Shown: piece by piece, positions 1-8,707 of the stretch
Numbering within the stretch: position 1 is the first letter of the stretch
How the letters are laid out: every line of letters starts with the position of its first letter
Position numbers and translations under genes: made by a program
Assembly (NCBI RefSeq): GCF_900537085.1
Contig: NZ_UNRE01000001.1
Coordinates: 253,163 to 317,162, forward strand
Origin: Agarivorans sp. Alg241-V36
GTDB lineage: Bacteria > Pseudomonadota > Gammaproteobacteria > Enterobacterales > Celerinatantimonadaceae
Direction of reading: 5' to 3'
Length of the DNA: 64,000 nucleotides
The notes under the pieces: generated by a model
What the model was told of the DNA's origin: nothing
The model's database searches: none
Seen by the model: only the letters and a program-made list of their open reading frames with translations

Positions 1-2
1 TG

Positions 3-62
3 TATTACATTGCAGAGCGGCGTCTATCTGACGCTGAGTGTTTTAACTTTCAAAATGGATAA
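3..62 (+). CDS. C-terminal end of an upstream gene (partial)
   Basis: The third frame is open from the window edge to a TAA five bases before the DUF2491 start, giving a tail that ends in ECFNFQNG. Its position matches the gene that precedes yjfK in yjf-type operons, often a PspA-like protein or a membrane channel, but 19 residues are too few to name it. The first frame is also open until just inside the next gene, so the frame choice rests only on spacing. Confidence 0.4.
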   Translation, partial: YYIAERRLSDAECFNFQNG

Positions 63-67
63 GCATC

Positions 68-715
68 ATGTTTAAGTCTTTGTTCAAAAGAAATAAACCC
101 GAAACAGATAAGTATGCGGGAACACCCAATGTGATGGGGCTTAAGTTGGGTGGAAGCTTTGAGCTAGACGCTTTAGCTCTTAGGTTAGTCATGGCTGATA
201 TGGTGGTAAGCAAGGTGGCCGCTACCCAAATTATTCAGTCTGCAGGCATTGTTGATTTAGACGGTACAACGTTGTACCGCTTTTACACCGATGACGAAGG
301 CTTTCTGCAGGTGGTTGCAAATGGCAGCGGTGAAGAAGACGTAGTTGACGTAAAAATGTTTCATTACTACGACACCTTAGACATTGCTAATCAAGCTGAG
401 TGGGATCAGTTGCTGAATAATAAAATAGGCGCTAGTAGCTACCAGTTAGAAGGGCATACCTATCACCGAGTATGGACGTCTACCACTGAGTACCACAATC
501 CAGTACATATGGAAGAAAAAACCTACCAAGACAACACGGATTTTTCTACTACCGATCAATTCACCATGCTGTTTGAGCGAGAGCTGGACAATGGTGAAAT
601 GGAATCGTTATTTTTGTCTGCCGAAGAAGTAGTAAATAACAACGCTTTAGAGCGTTGTTTAGTTATTAGTACCGGCATGACCGTATCACCAACTCAAATT
701 ACAATTCACGGATAA
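68..715 (+). CDS. yjfK: DUF2491 family protein (YjfK-like)
   Basis: A 215-residue soluble protein without a signal peptide. The segment NVMGLKLGGSFELD and the acidic, aromatic-rich remainder match my memory of the DUF2491/YjfK family. Its function is not established. It opens a tight co-directional run (gaps of 2 to 11 bases) with DUF350, DUF1190 and a glutathionylspermidine-synthase-like gene, the same order as E. coli yjfK-yjfL-yjfM-yjfC. In related clusters this protein accompanies PspA-like membrane-stress proteins. GGATAAG lies just before the ATG. Family call is fairly sure; role in envelope stress is inference from context. Confidence 0.8.
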   Translation: MFKSLFKRNKPETDKYAGTPNVMGLKLGGSFELDALALRLVMADMVVSKVAATQIIQSAGIVDLDGTTLYRFYTDDEGFLQVVANGSGEEDVVDVKMFHYYDTLDIANQAEWDQLLNNKIGASSYQLEGHTYHRVWTSTTEYHNPVHMEEKTYQDNTDFSTTDQFTMLFERELDNGEMESLFLSAEEVVNNNALERCLVISTGMTVSPTQITIHG

Positions 716-726
716 AGGACCAGAAA

Positions 727-1140
727 ATGGAACAGTCGGACTTACTCTTAGCAGTAGCTAACTTTGCGATTTACTTTGCTGCTTCAATCGTTTTCTTAAT
801 GCTATTTAAAGTGATTTATGTGCGAGTTACGCCACATGATGAGTGGAAGCTAATTAAAGAAGGTAAAAATACCAGCGCCGCAATAGCCTTTGGTGGTGCA
901 GTACTTGGTTTCGCATTAGCCTTAGCTGGTGCTGCCAGTAACTCAATTTCGTTTGTTGATTTTACCTTATGGGGCACTATTGCTTTAATCGCGCAAATTG
1001 CTGCCTTTGTGATTGTGCGTTTTGTATTTATCCCAGGCATTGTGTCACGCATTGAAGCTAACGAAGTTAGCGCAGGTATTATGCTAGCCGCTACCAGTGT
1101 GTCGGTAGGTTTATTAAATGCAGCCTGCATGACCTACTAG
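727..1140 (+). CDS. yjfL: DUF350 inner-membrane protein (YjfL-like)
   Basis: A 137-residue membrane protein with about four hydrophobic helices (near residues 8-30, 50-72, 78-102 and 112-134), arranged as two similar halves as in DUF350 proteins. AIAFGGAVLGFALALAGA is the typical small-residue-rich helix. Function is unknown. DUF350 proteins co-occur with DUF1190 lipoproteins and ATP-grasp amide ligases, so a membrane partner for those neighbours is likely. The start is preceded by AAAGGACCAGAAA, a good ribosome-binding site, eleven bases after the DUF2491 stop. Confidence 0.85.
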   Translation: MEQSDLLLAVANFAIYFAASIVFLMLFKVIYVRVTPHDEWKLIKEGKNTSAAIAFGGAVLGFALALAGAASNSISFVDFTLWGTIALIAQIAAFVIVRFVFIPGIVSRIEANEVSAGIMLAATSVSVGLLNAACMTY

Positions 1141-1148
1141 GAGGCCTT

Positions 1149-1748
1149 ATGAAACGTTCTAAGTTTATTAACTTAGCTGTTATGCGTAAGTTACCTGCAA
1201 CTAGGCCTTCGTTTATTGTTAAACCTTTGGTAATTGCGGTATCTACCGCGATACTGAGCGCTTGTTCTGAACCTCAAGACGACGCAATTGTGATTGAGTC
1301 GGTGGACGACTGCGTTACCAAAACTACATTTAACGAGCAACAGTGTGTTGCTGTCTACCAAAATGCCGAAGCCGAAGCAGCCCGTACTGCGCCTAAATAT
1401 AATAGCCGCCAAGATTGTGAAGAAGCTTTTGGTTACGAAGGTTGTCGAGCTAACAGTAATGGTATTTTTACGCCGATTATGTACGGTTACTTGTTCGGCC
1501 GTATGATGGATACCAACCGTCCTTCATCGGTATATAAATATAATCAACGTGGTTCCTCGTATCGTGATTCTATTATCACTGCCGATGGTTCTGTGATTGG
1601 TAAAGCTGGACAAAATGGCTACAAGGTTAATCAGTCAGCGTATAAACCTAAGGCAACGGTAAGCAGAACCGTGTCGCGTGGCGGATTTGGTGCCAAAGCC
1701 TCGGCTAAGTCATCTTGGGGTGGCTCTAAATCTAGCTGGGGCGGTTAA
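1149..1748 (+). CDS. yjfM: DUF1190 lipoprotein (YjfM/YgiB-like)
   Basis: A 199-residue protein with a long basic N-terminus, a hydrophobic segment (about 25-38) and a lipobox ending at LSAC, so an exported lipoprotein is expected. Six cysteines in the central part (DDCVTK, QQCVAV, QDCEEAFGYEGC) and a glycine/serine-rich tail with repeated SSWGG motifs are typical of DUF1190. In E. coli the relatives ygiB and yjfM each sit before an ATP-grasp gene, as here. Function is unknown. AGGAGGCCTT precedes the ATG, a near-ideal ribosome-binding site. The repetitive Gly/Ser tail may be surface-exposed or disordered. Confidence 0.85.
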   Translation: MKRSKFINLAVMRKLPATRPSFIVKPLVIAVSTAILSACSEPQDDAIVIESVDDCVTKTTFNEQQCVAVYQNAEAEAARTAPKYNSRQDCEEAFGYEGCRANSNGIFTPIMYGYLFGRMMDTNRPSSVYKYNQRGSSYRDSIITADGSVIGKAGQNGYKVNQSAYKPKATVSRTVSRGGFGAKASAKSSWGGSKSSWGG

Positions 1749-1750
1749 GC

Positions 1751-2917
1751 GTGTTACGAGTACCGATAAAAGAACGACTGAACTGGCAGCAGCAAGCCAA
1801 AGAATATGGTTTTAACTACCACACCATGTACGGCGACAAGTACTGGGACGAGTCGGCCTATTATCAGTTCTCTCTAGAGCAAATTGAAAACGGCATAGAA
1901 GCTCCTACCGAAGAGATACATCAAATGTGTCTTGAAGTAGTAGACAAAGTAGTGCGTGACGAACAGTTAATGCGCCGTTTTTGTATTCCAGAAAAACACT
2001 GGGATTTTGTTCGTCAGTCTTGGTTGAACGGCGAGCCTTGTTTGTACTCGCGTTTAGACTTTTGTTACGACGGCAAAGGTGACGCTAAGTTATACGAAAA
2101 TAATGCTGACACGCCTACATCGGTATACGAAAGTGGGTTTTGGCAATGGTTGTGGCTAAAAGACAATGTAGACCAAGGTGTATTAAGTCCAGCCAGTGAT
2201 CAGTTTAATAGCCTGCAAGAAAAGCTGGTAAACCGCTTTAGCGATTTACAGTACTTGACCCCGGGTAGGGAGTTGCACTTTGCTTGTTGTAAAGATACCG
2301 ATGAGGATCGCGGCACCGTGCAATACATGGAAGATTGTGCGATAGCGGCGGGCTTAGATACCAAATTTGTGTTTGTCGAAGATATCGGTATCGACGCCGA
2401 GAAGCGCTTTACCAACCTAAACGATGAAGTCATCACTTGGATGTTTAAACTCTATCCGTGGGAGTTTATGTTTGATGAAGAGTTTGGTGACAGCTTAGGA
2501 AAGCAAAATATACGTTGGTTAGAGCCTGCCTGGAAAAGCATTATTTCTAACAAGGCTTTATTGCCAATGTTGTGGAAAATGTTTCCTAATCATCCTAACT
2601 TGCTGCCGTCATTTTTCGAAGACCAACTTTCGCAAGCCAACTTTAGTGCAGGAATTGTTAAGAAGCCTATTTTCTCCCGTGAGGGTGCCAATATTTCAAT
2701 ACTGCGCGGCGAAGAAAAAATAGCCAATACTCATGGCCCTTATGGTGAAGAAGGCTACATATACCAAGCCCTACACGAGCTGCCACGCTATGGCGATGAC
2801 TTTACTTTAATTGGTAGTTGGCTGGTAGATGACCAAGCAGCAGGCATCTCTATTCGTGAAGATAGTAGTTTGGTAACCCAAGATATGAGCCGTTATCTGC
2901 CACATATTATTCTGTAA
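1751..2917 (+). CDS. yjfC: Glutathionylspermidine-synthase-like ATP-grasp ligase (YjfC/YgiC)
   Basis: A 388-residue cytoplasmic protein matching the C-terminal synthetase domain of glutathionylspermidine synthase, without the amidase half found in Gsp. NADTPTSVYESGFWQW, LEPAWKSIISNKALLP and KKPIFSREGANI match the ATP-grasp regions as I remember them. The family joins a carboxylate to an amine using ATP, but for YjfC/YgiC the physiological substrate is not settled. GTG is the start, two bases after the DUF1190 stop, implying translational coupling. Last gene of the operon. Confidence 0.85.
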   Translation: MLRVPIKERLNWQQQAKEYGFNYHTMYGDKYWDESAYYQFSLEQIENGIEAPTEEIHQMCLEVVDKVVRDEQLMRRFCIPEKHWDFVRQSWLNGEPCLYSRLDFCYDGKGDAKLYENNADTPTSVYESGFWQWLWLKDNVDQGVLSPASDQFNSLQEKLVNRFSDLQYLTPGRELHFACCKDTDEDRGTVQYMEDCAIAAGLDTKFVFVEDIGIDAEKRFTNLNDEVITWMFKLYPWEFMFDEEFGDSLGKQNIRWLEPAWKSIISNKALLPMLWKMFPNHPNLLPSFFEDQLSQANFSAGIVKKPIFSREGANISILRGEEKIANTHGPYGEEGYIYQALHELPRYGDDFTLIGSWLVDDQAAGISIREDSSLVTQDMSRYLPHIIL

Positions 2918-2948
2918 GCTGAACGGAGTTGATCTTGATAAGTTTCGG

Positions 2949-2984
2949 TAGAAGTGGATATTCGTCTGCTTCTATGGTTTTTTT
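2949..2984 (+). terminator. Possible terminator after the yjf operon
   Basis: TAGAAG at 2949-2954 pairs with CTTCTA at 2969-2974 across a 14-base loop and is followed by seven T from 2978. The stem is short and the loop large, so this is a weak candidate. Confidence 0.35.
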
Positions 2985-3120
2985 AACGAGTAATATCCCC
3001 ATCATTTAAAGGTTTTTTAGCAAGCTTTAAGCCTGTTACAATATTTAACTAATTTGATTCAGTACCTCTTTCAATGGCGGCTATTGAACACCACTTTTTT
3101 ACTTTCTGAAGGAAGGGCGA

Positions 3121-3885
3121 ATGCGTTTAGTATCGTGGAACGTAAATGGCATTAGAGCTGTGATGAAAAAAGACTTCATGGCGTCGTTGGAATCAATGCA
3201 AACAGATATCTTGTGCCTACAAGAAACCAAAGCACAAGACGATCAGGTGGTAGAGGCCTTAAATGAACTCGAGGGCTACCATATTTACAGCAACTCTGCG
3301 GTAAAAAAAGGCTACTCAGGCACTGCCATTTTAAGCAAGCAACAGCCAATAAATGTTGAATACGACATGGGCATTGAAGAGCACGACCAAGAAGGTCGGG
3401 TAATTGCTGCAGAATACGAAAAGTTCATCTTGGTAACGGTATACACGCCTAACTCAGGCAGTGAGCTAAAACGCCTAGAATACCGTCAACAGTGGGATGC
3501 CGACTTCTTAGCGTATCTAAAAGCTTTAGAAGAGCGTAAACCAGTATTAGTGTGTGGCGATTTAAACGTTGCTCACAAAGACATTGATTTAGCCCGTCCA
3601 AAACCTAATTACAATAAAAGTGCTGGTTATACTCAGGCTGAGATTGATGGCATTGACAATCTCACCGCTGCAGGTTTTGTTGATACCTTCCGTTTAAAGA
3701 AACAAGATGAAGTAAAATACAGCTGGTGGAGTTACCGAGCCGGTGCTCGTGGGCGTAACATAGGCTGGAGAATCGATTACTTCTTGGTAAGCGACAGTTT
3801 TGCCGACCAAGTCAGTGATGCTGATATTCTTAATGATGTAATGGGCTCTGATCACTGCCCAGTGCAAGTGGACCTAGCGCTTTAG
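3121..3885 (+). CDS. xthA: Exodeoxyribonuclease III
   Basis: A 254-residue enzyme of the exonuclease III / AP endonuclease family that cleaves DNA at abasic sites and removes nucleotides from 3' ends in base-excision repair. The expected motifs are present in order: WNVNGIRA (6-13), LQETKAQ with metal-ligand Glu35, [35 protein letters not shown] and C-terminal SDHCPV with Asp244 and His245. Length is normal. GAAGGAAGGGCG is the ribosome-binding site. It stands alone, ending in a strong bidirectional terminator. Confidence 0.95.
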   Translation: MRLVSWNVNGIRAVMKKDFMASLESMQTDILCLQETKAQDDQVVEALNELEGYHIYSNSAVKKGYSGTAILSKQQPINVEYDMGIEEHDQEGRVIAAEYEKFILVTVYTPNSGSELKRLEYRQQWDADFLAYLKALEERKPVLVCGDLNVAHKDIDLARPKPNYNKSAGYTQAEIDGIDNLTAAGFVDTFRLKKQDEVKYSWWSYRAGARGRNIGWRIDYFLVSDSFADQVSDADILNDVMGSDHCPVQVDLAL

Positions 3886-3903
3886 AGCGATCTCTCATTC
3901 ACT

Positions 3904-3934
3904 AAAAACGCTGCTTAGTTTAAGCAGCGTTTTT
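3904..3934. terminator. Bidirectional rho-independent terminator
   Basis: A perfect 14-base stem (3904-3917 with 3921-3934) around a three-base loop. It has A-tract and T-tract arms, so it can stop transcription of xthA and of the opposing lipoprotein gene. Confidence 0.9.
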
Positions 3935-3952
3935 GTTTGGGTGCTGATTAAT

Positions 3953-4660
3953 TCAGTCGCGTAAACTGGCTTCGGCTGCTGCAAAGTATTCGCGTGCATC
4001 CTTCATATCTCGATAACGAGGGTAGCCATCCTCATTTTCCCAATTACAAGAACGTTTTACGTATTCTATCCACATCAGCGTTTGCTGTTGCTGGTCTTGC
4101 AGGTAAGCAAGTTCTGTTGGTTCTATCTCTGGGTAAGATTGTTTAAGTACTTTATGCACTGCTAACTCTCTGCGCAGCTGCTTAACATAACTTAAATTAC
4201 AATACTTTAGTGCACTGGGGCCGGGCTCTGCCAGCAGCGGCTTACCTTCAAGTTCATCTTGCACAATAACACTATTTATATTAACCGTTTCTACATCGAG
4301 CATTTTAGTTGAGGCTTGAGCTAACGCGGTCACTGTAAATGCTTCGGTTTGTATACTGACGGGATAGTAATTCAAAGAATGCCCAGCCATTAACAAAGTG
4401 CTTTCAACCTTGCTGCTTGGCGCTAGCTGATACTCACCCTGCTGATTGGATAAGGTAGCCGTTTCAGATTGAAAGGCGTGGTAAGCCTTAACATTAGTTA
4501 AAGGCTTAAAGCTTGGCGCTTCGCCTGGAGAAAACAACAGTACTTTACCTTTTACTTCCGGCGTTAGATAAACCGTTTGAATGGTAGGTACACAGGCAAG
4601 GTTTAAGCTGGCTAGGGCTAATACTGTGACTAGCCGCATCTTAGCTACAATGACTTTCAT
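3953..4660 (-). CDS. Hypothetical lipoprotein
   Basis: A 235-residue protein with a lipoprotein signal: hydrophobic VTVLALASLNLAC, the Cys being the predicted lipidated residue. The second Met (codon 8) would leave a more usual signal peptide and may be the true start. The middle part (about 40-115) reads like an immunoglobulin-like or carboxypeptidase-regulatory fold (NVKAYHAF, SNQQGEYQL), often a recruiting domain. The C-terminal third is charged and helical with paired cysteines. I do not recognise a family. It is convergent with xthA and shares its terminator. Confidence 0.7.
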   Translation of the reverse strand: MKVIVAKMRLVTVLALASLNLACVPTIQTVYLTPEVKGKVLLFSPGEAPSFKPLTNVKAYHAFQSETATLSNQQGEYQLAPSSKVESTLLMAGHSLNYYPVSIQTEAFTVTALAQASTKMLDVETVNINSVIVQDELEGKPLLAEPGPSALKYCNLSYVKQLRRELAVHKVLKQSYPEIEPTELAYLQDQQQQTLMWIEYVKRSCNWENEDGYPRYRDMKDAREYFAAAEASLRD

Positions 4661-4811
4661 GCCTTATTCTCCTTTGTACGTACTAGCTTGCTTAGTATGC
4701 GATTAAATTATTGTTGGTGACCTACTCATCGCTCATAAACCAGCTAATTATTACTGCTTTGGTGTGCGATTAAGGTAAGCTAATGCTTCGTTTACAGTAA
4801 CAGTTTTAGTC

Positions 4812-5795
4812 ATGAAGAAGCCAATTCCCGAAGCCAAGAGCTATGATATTGTTCCGCCTGATATGAATTACGTGTATTTCGAAGGCTCCGATCAATATCC
4901 ATTTCAAGCTGCCAATACCGAGTTCTCAGAGGTGAATGCTTGGTGGTTATCTGAATGTGCATTGCTAGCTTATTGTCATCCAGGTTTCGCCCGTATGGCT
5001 TTTAAACTTGCGGGCTTTGAGCAGTTTAGCTTTTTTCAAGGAACCGGCACCGAGTGCATGGCCGCTGGCAATCAAGAAGCCTTGATTATTGCCTTTAGAG
5101 GCACCGAGCTTAAGTCATTATCAGCTTTGTACGAACTGAAAACCGATCTGGATAGTATGCCAGTAGCCTTTGCAGAAGGTGGAAAAGTACATCAAGGCTT
5201 TGCTAAAGCGCTCGATGAGGTATGGAGTGGCGAGCAAGGTTTGCAGCAGTTTATTGAGCAGCAGATAGAAGACTTTCCAGATCGACCTATTTGGCTTACT
5301 GGGCATAGCCTAGGCGGCGCGTTAGCCACCTTATGTTTTGCTAAAGTGCCGCAAGCAACCGGTTTATATGTTTATGGTGCCCCGCGAGTCGGCAATCAGC
5401 AATTTGTAGAGTTGGTTAATAGCCGGCCTGTTTGGCGAGCAGAGCATGCTAAAGATCCTATCCCAATGTTACCGCCTAATTTGCCTACAATAAGCTTTGG
5501 CTTCGCAGATCTTGGGGAGTTGGTTTACATCCATAATGACCAGACAATAGATTACCAACGGCCGGAAAAAAGCACTGAAGAGTATAAAGAGTTGATAGTG
5601 AGCACCTTTAAGGCTCAAGAACAGCGCCGTAAGAGCTTGAGTGTGGATCTTACCGAGATAAACCAGCACTTACTTGAGTCCTTTAAGGAATGGCGAGACA
5701 ACCTTAAGCAATGGCAAGCAGATACAAAAATCAGCTTTACTGATCACATGCCGATTTATTACTGCGTAAAGCTTTGGAACAACTTGCAGGAATAA
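4812..5795 (+). CDS. Lipase class 3 family alpha/beta hydrolase
   Basis: A 327-residue protein of the class 3 lipase family. The nucleophile elbow GHSLGGAL holds Ser166; LIIAFRGTE is the oxyanion-region strand, YGAPRVGN follows the nucleophile, and KDPIPMLP and YIHND probably carry the acid and the histidine. No signal peptide is visible, so it is either intracellular or exported without a Sec signal. The C-terminal 80 residues are charged, helical and family-atypical. Substrate is unknown. It stands alone between a divergent lipoprotein gene and a CBS gene. Confidence 0.85.
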   Translation: MKKPIPEAKSYDIVPPDMNYVYFEGSDQYPFQAANTEFSEVNAWWLSECALLAYCHPGFARMAFKLAGFEQFSFFQGTGTECMAAGNQEALIIAFRGTELKSLSALYELKTDLDSMPVAFAEGGKVHQGFAKALDEVWSGEQGLQQFIEQQIEDFPDRPIWLTGHSLGGALATLCFAKVPQATGLYVYGAPRVGNQQFVELVNSRPVWRAEHAKDPIPMLPPNLPTISFGFADLGELVYIHNDQTIDYQRPEKSTEEYKELIVSTFKAQEQRRKSLSVDLTEINQHLLESFKEWRDNLKQWQADTKISFTDHMPIYYCVKLWNNLQE

Positions 5796-5976
5796 GGAGA
5801 AAGATAAGCGAAAATTAATCTCCCTGCTCAATAAGCGCACCCTCATTCTCAAATTGATCTCTAACAAGTTATTCATCAATAACCTACCTGCTAGCCATTA
5901 AGCTCCGGCTAATACAGCTATGCTTAAAGTAGCAATAGATGTTTAGCTAGCAAGCGTTTGGCTAAGGTAGGCTCCT

Positions 5977-6366
5977 ATGAACAGTTCAATTACTTCCTAT
6001 ATGGAAACCAATGTCATTAGTGTAGAACTCGATGACAGCGCTAAGAAAGTATCTGAAGTACTGGATGAAAATAAACTCAGCTGTGTACCGGTACTGACCC
6101 CCGATGGCGCAATATTTGGCGTGGTTAGCGCTACTGATTTGGTACATTTTGATACTTTATACGTGAACCCTAAGTTAGAGCGCGCCTGGGAGTTGTGTAC
6201 CCATAAAGTGATTGAGGTCTCGCCTGACATCTCGATAGAACAAGCAGGAGCAATAATGGTTAAAGAAAAAATCCATCATTTAATCGTTATGCAAGACGGC
6301 AGCTTTAAAGGCATTTTGTCGGCTACCGATGTTATTAAGGCGTATTTAGGTATCGCGATTGAGTAA
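5977..6366 (+). CDS. CBS-domain pair protein
   Basis: A 129-residue protein made of two CBS domains (about 8-60 and 75-127) and nothing else. VPVLTPDGAIFGVVSATDL and HHLIVMQDGSFKGILSATDV are the paired CBS core strands. Such stand-alone CBS modules bind adenine nucleotides or similar ligands and act as sensors. The target is unknown. AAGGTAGG precedes the ATG. It converges on tatC with a gap of about 50 bases and no clear terminator, so any link to the Tat genes is only positional. Confidence 0.85.
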   Translation: MNSSITSYMETNVISVELDDSAKKVSEVLDENKLSCVPVLTPDGAIFGVVSATDLVHFDTLYVNPKLERAWELCTHKVIEVSPDISIEQAGAIMVKEKIHHLIVMQDGSFKGILSATDVIKAYLGIAIE

Positions 6367-6413
6367 AATGAGCCCCCTAACTACGCTGGTTAAGCAACCT
6401 CATTTTTACATTT

Positions 6414-7139
6414 TTAGCCCATCTCATTGGTGGCATAAAAGCGAGAAGCAAATAAGCCAATTTCAAACAATGCCCACATCGGCAATGCTAACAAAGTTTG
6501 TGAAATAAGATCGGGAGGGGTGAGCAGCATACCAATAACAAACACAGCTACAATGACATAAGCACGCTGTTCACCTAAACGCTGGGCTGTGGTAACGCCA
6601 GTCCAACACAATACCAAAGTAACAATTGGGATTTGAAACGCTAGGCCAAATGCAAAAAACAAACTTAATACAAAGCTCAAATAGCTGCCGATATCAGTGG
6701 CAATGGTAACCCCTTCTGGGGCCATCGCGCTAAAGAATGAAAATGCGATAGGAAATAATACAAAGTAGGCAAAAGCGACACCCGCATAAAAAAGAAATAC
6801 CGAGCCAAACAACAGGGGGAACACCCGCTTTTTTTCATGGCGATACAAACCTGGGGCGGTGAAAGACCATAGTTGGTATAAGAGGTAAGGAACGGCTAAA
6901 AAGGCGGCTGCAAATAAGGTTAATTTTATCGGTGTTAAAAATGGTGCAGCTACATCGGTAGCTATCATACTCGCCCCATCGGGCAGTGACTCTATCAGCG
7001 GTAAGGCAATAATTGAGTACATGTCGTTGGAGAAATACACCAAGAATACAAACAACACAATAATTGCAGCAACACTGCGAATAATCGCGTTTCTACATTC
7101 TGTTAAATGAAACATAAGTGAGTGAGTAGTTTGGCTCAT
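6414..7139 (-). CDS. tatC: Sec-independent translocase subunit TatC
   Basis: A 241-residue polytopic membrane protein, the core receptor of the twin-arginine translocase. Residues needed for signal recognition in E. coli TatC are kept: Glu and Arg of HLTECR (the E. coli pair Glu15/Arg17) and Glu of LYRHEKK (E. coli Glu103). SMIATDVAAPFLTPIKL, FAYFVLFPIAF and MLLTPPDLISQTLLALP also match. It lacks the charged C-terminal tail of the E. coli protein. Last gene of a tatA-tatB-tatC operon. Not next to ubiB or tatD, the frequent neighbours of housekeeping tat operons. Confidence 0.95.
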   Translation of the reverse strand: MSQTTHSLMFHLTECRNAIIRSVAAIIVLFVFLVYFSNDMYSIIALPLIESLPDGASMIATDVAAPFLTPIKLTLFAAAFLAVPYLLYQLWSFTAPGLYRHEKKRVFPLLFGSVFLFYAGVAFAYFVLFPIAFSFFSAMAPEGVTIATDIGSYLSFVLSLFFAFGLAFQIPIVTLVLCWTGVTTAQRLGEQRAYVIVAVFVIGMLLTPPDLISQTLLALPMWALFEIGLFASRFYATNEMG

Positions 7140-7176
7140 AGACTGAATCTCCTATATAGCTTGGTGTGAGTTCGAC

Positions 7177-7407
7177 TTAGTCCTTTAAGTCTTGGTTAAG
7201 GGGCTTGTTCAGGCTTTCTAGTTGTTGCTCCATAGCTTTTACATCTAGCTCTTTGCCAAGCTCAGCACTTAAGTGAGAGGCCGTTTGCCGCAGTGACTTA
7301 ATCACTTTTGATATGCTATGAAGTGCACTGGGCAGTTTATCTGGGCCGATGACTATCAGCCCAATAACGCCGCAGAACAACATTTCCCAAAATCCTATAT
7401 CAAACAT
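7177..7407 (-). CDS. tatB: Sec-independent translocase subunit TatB (short)
   Basis: A 76-residue TatB that starts with the diagnostic MFDIGFWEMLF, keeps Glu8 and the hinge GLIVIGPDKLP, and then has one amphipathic helix. Typical gammaproteobacterial TatB is about twice as long; here the C-terminal helices after residue 70 are missing, with a normal stop and no visible frameshift. It should still partner TatC in binding twin-arginine signals. Separated from tatA by 11 bases and from tatC by about 37. Confidence 0.9.
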   Translation of the reverse strand: MFDIGFWEMLFCGVIGLIVIGPDKLPSALHSISKVIKSLRQTASHLSAELGKELDVKAMEQQLESLNKPLNQDLKD

Positions 7408-7418
7408 AGTTATGCTCC

Positions 7419-7616
7419 TTATAGAGCGTCTTTGGGTTCTGTTGCTACGCTTGCTGGTTGAGCCAGTTCTTCAGTAAGGGGCTGGTCACTCATGGCCTTT
7501 TTAAACCCTTTAACAGTGGTGCCTACATCACTGCCTAAAGTGCGTAAACGTTTAGTGCCAAAAAGTAGCGCTACAATAATTGCAATAATGGCCAGTTGCC
7601 AAACACTAATACCCAT
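7419..7616 (-). CDS. tatA: Sec-independent translocase subunit TatA (short)
   Basis: A 65-residue TatA/E protein: an N-terminal transmembrane helix (about 5-20), the [10 protein letters not shown] hinge, then an amphipathic helix ending at GFKKAM and a short tail. TatA oligomerises to form the passage for folded substrates. First gene of the operon, with GGAGAA before the ATG. Upstream is a 10-bp-arm palindrome that also occurs, nearly identical, before the neighbouring Tat-substrate gene, suggesting shared LysR control. Confidence 0.92.
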   Translation of the reverse strand: MGISVWQLAIIAIIVALLFGTKRLRTLGSDVGTTVKGFKKAMSDQPLTEELAQPASVATEPKDAL

Positions 7617-7713
7617 AATAATTCTCCGCTTAAGTGACTAAAATTGAATGTTTGTTGTGTGTCATCTGATGACGAGAGCACTATAACGCGGGTGAATTTC
7701 TATTACGAAACAG

Positions 7714-7738
7714 GACCTTTCAATAATTTTGAAAGGTC
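7714..7738. promoter_or_regulatory. Palindromic LysR-type operator upstream of tatA
   Basis: A perfect inverted repeat with arms GACCTTTCAA and TTGAAAGGTC around TAATT. The core fits the LysR T-N11-A pattern. It lies about 100 bp upstream of tatA and just downstream of lysR. The 17-base core differs at one position from the palindrome at 8708-8724. Confidence 0.65.
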
Positions 7739-7789
7739 TAATTTGATGATGAGTTACTGACTTTAATTGACCACTAAGAGGCCGGTAAA

Positions 7790-8668
7790 CTAACTAGCGT
7801 GAGTAAATTGCGCTTTAAGGTAATGTGCAACAGGCCCCAATTCATGGCTGGGTTTAATTAAAAAGTCTAAGGCGATGCCACGGCTAGTGATCGCGAATTC
7901 TGGCTTAAATATTGTTAAGCCGCCAAATTTCATCCGCTCCTCTGCTTCCACTTGAGGAATGAAGGCCCAGCCAATATCTTGCTCAACAAGTTGGATCATG
8001 TCACTGATTGAACTGACTAACATAATGTCATTAGATAAGGTGGCTTCTATCTGCAGCATCGGGTTTTCATACATGCTTTCGCAAATGATCTGTCGCGTAG
8101 CAATCAGTGATTCATTATCGACAAGCTCAAGATCTGCTAATGCCGAATCGGGTGAGCACACACAAACCATATCAACGACATCAAATTGATAAAAATCTGC
8201 TTCGGTATCTACACCCGCGCTTTGCGACCTAAGTAACACTTGTAGCTGTCCGGACTCAAACTTCTCTTGTAGTTCATCACGGCGACCGCGTTCTATTTTG
8301 AATTTTGTGTTGGGGTATTGGCGAATTGTCTTAGCTATTCGCTCTTCCACTAAGCCCATAGGAACAAGCTCACCAATACCAATGGCAAAAGACTCTTCCA
8401 CCGAATCATTTACATCTTGCACAACACTGTCTAATCGACGCGCTTGGCGCAGTATGGTTTGGGCGTGAGTTAATAATCGTTCCCCTGCAGGGGTGAGAGT
8501 GGGGTGTTTACGGCTTCGGTCAAACAGCTGCACATTTAGCTCATCTTCCAAATTTGAAATACACATACTGACACTGCTAATGCTTTTTTTTAAAGCCCGT
8601 GCAGCTGCACTAAAAGATCCTTCTTCAGCCGACGCTACAAAAATCACCATATGTTCCAAGTTAATCAT
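7790..8668 (-). CDS. LysR family transcriptional regulator
   Basis: A 292-residue LysR-type regulator. Winged helix-turn-helix at residues 1-60 (LEHMVIFVASAEEGSFSAAA, ISNLEDELNVQLFDRS), then an effector-binding domain. It sits between the tatABC operon and the divergent Tat-exported amidinotransferase. Near-identical palindromes flank it on both sides: one before tatA, one between its own start and the enzyme gene. I infer that it controls both sets and itself. The inducer is unknown, but a guanidino compound is a reasonable guess given the target enzyme. Confidence 0.9.
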   Translation of the reverse strand: MINLEHMVIFVASAEEGSFSAAARALKKSISSVSMCISNLEDELNVQLFDRSRKHPTLTPAGERLLTHAQTILRQARRLDSVVQDVNDSVEESFAIGIGELVPMGLVEERIAKTIRQYPNTKFKIERGRRDELQEKFESGQLQVLLRSQSAGVDTEADFYQFDVVDMVCVCSPDSALADLELVDNESLIATRQIICESMYENPMLQIEATLSNDIMLVSSISDMIQLVEQDIGWAFIPQVEAEERMKFGGLTIFKPEFAITSRGIALDFLIKPSHELGPVAHYLKAQFTHAS

Positions 8669-8707
8669 TACTCACTCCTAGTATTGATATCCACAAAGTG
8701 TAGCAAG

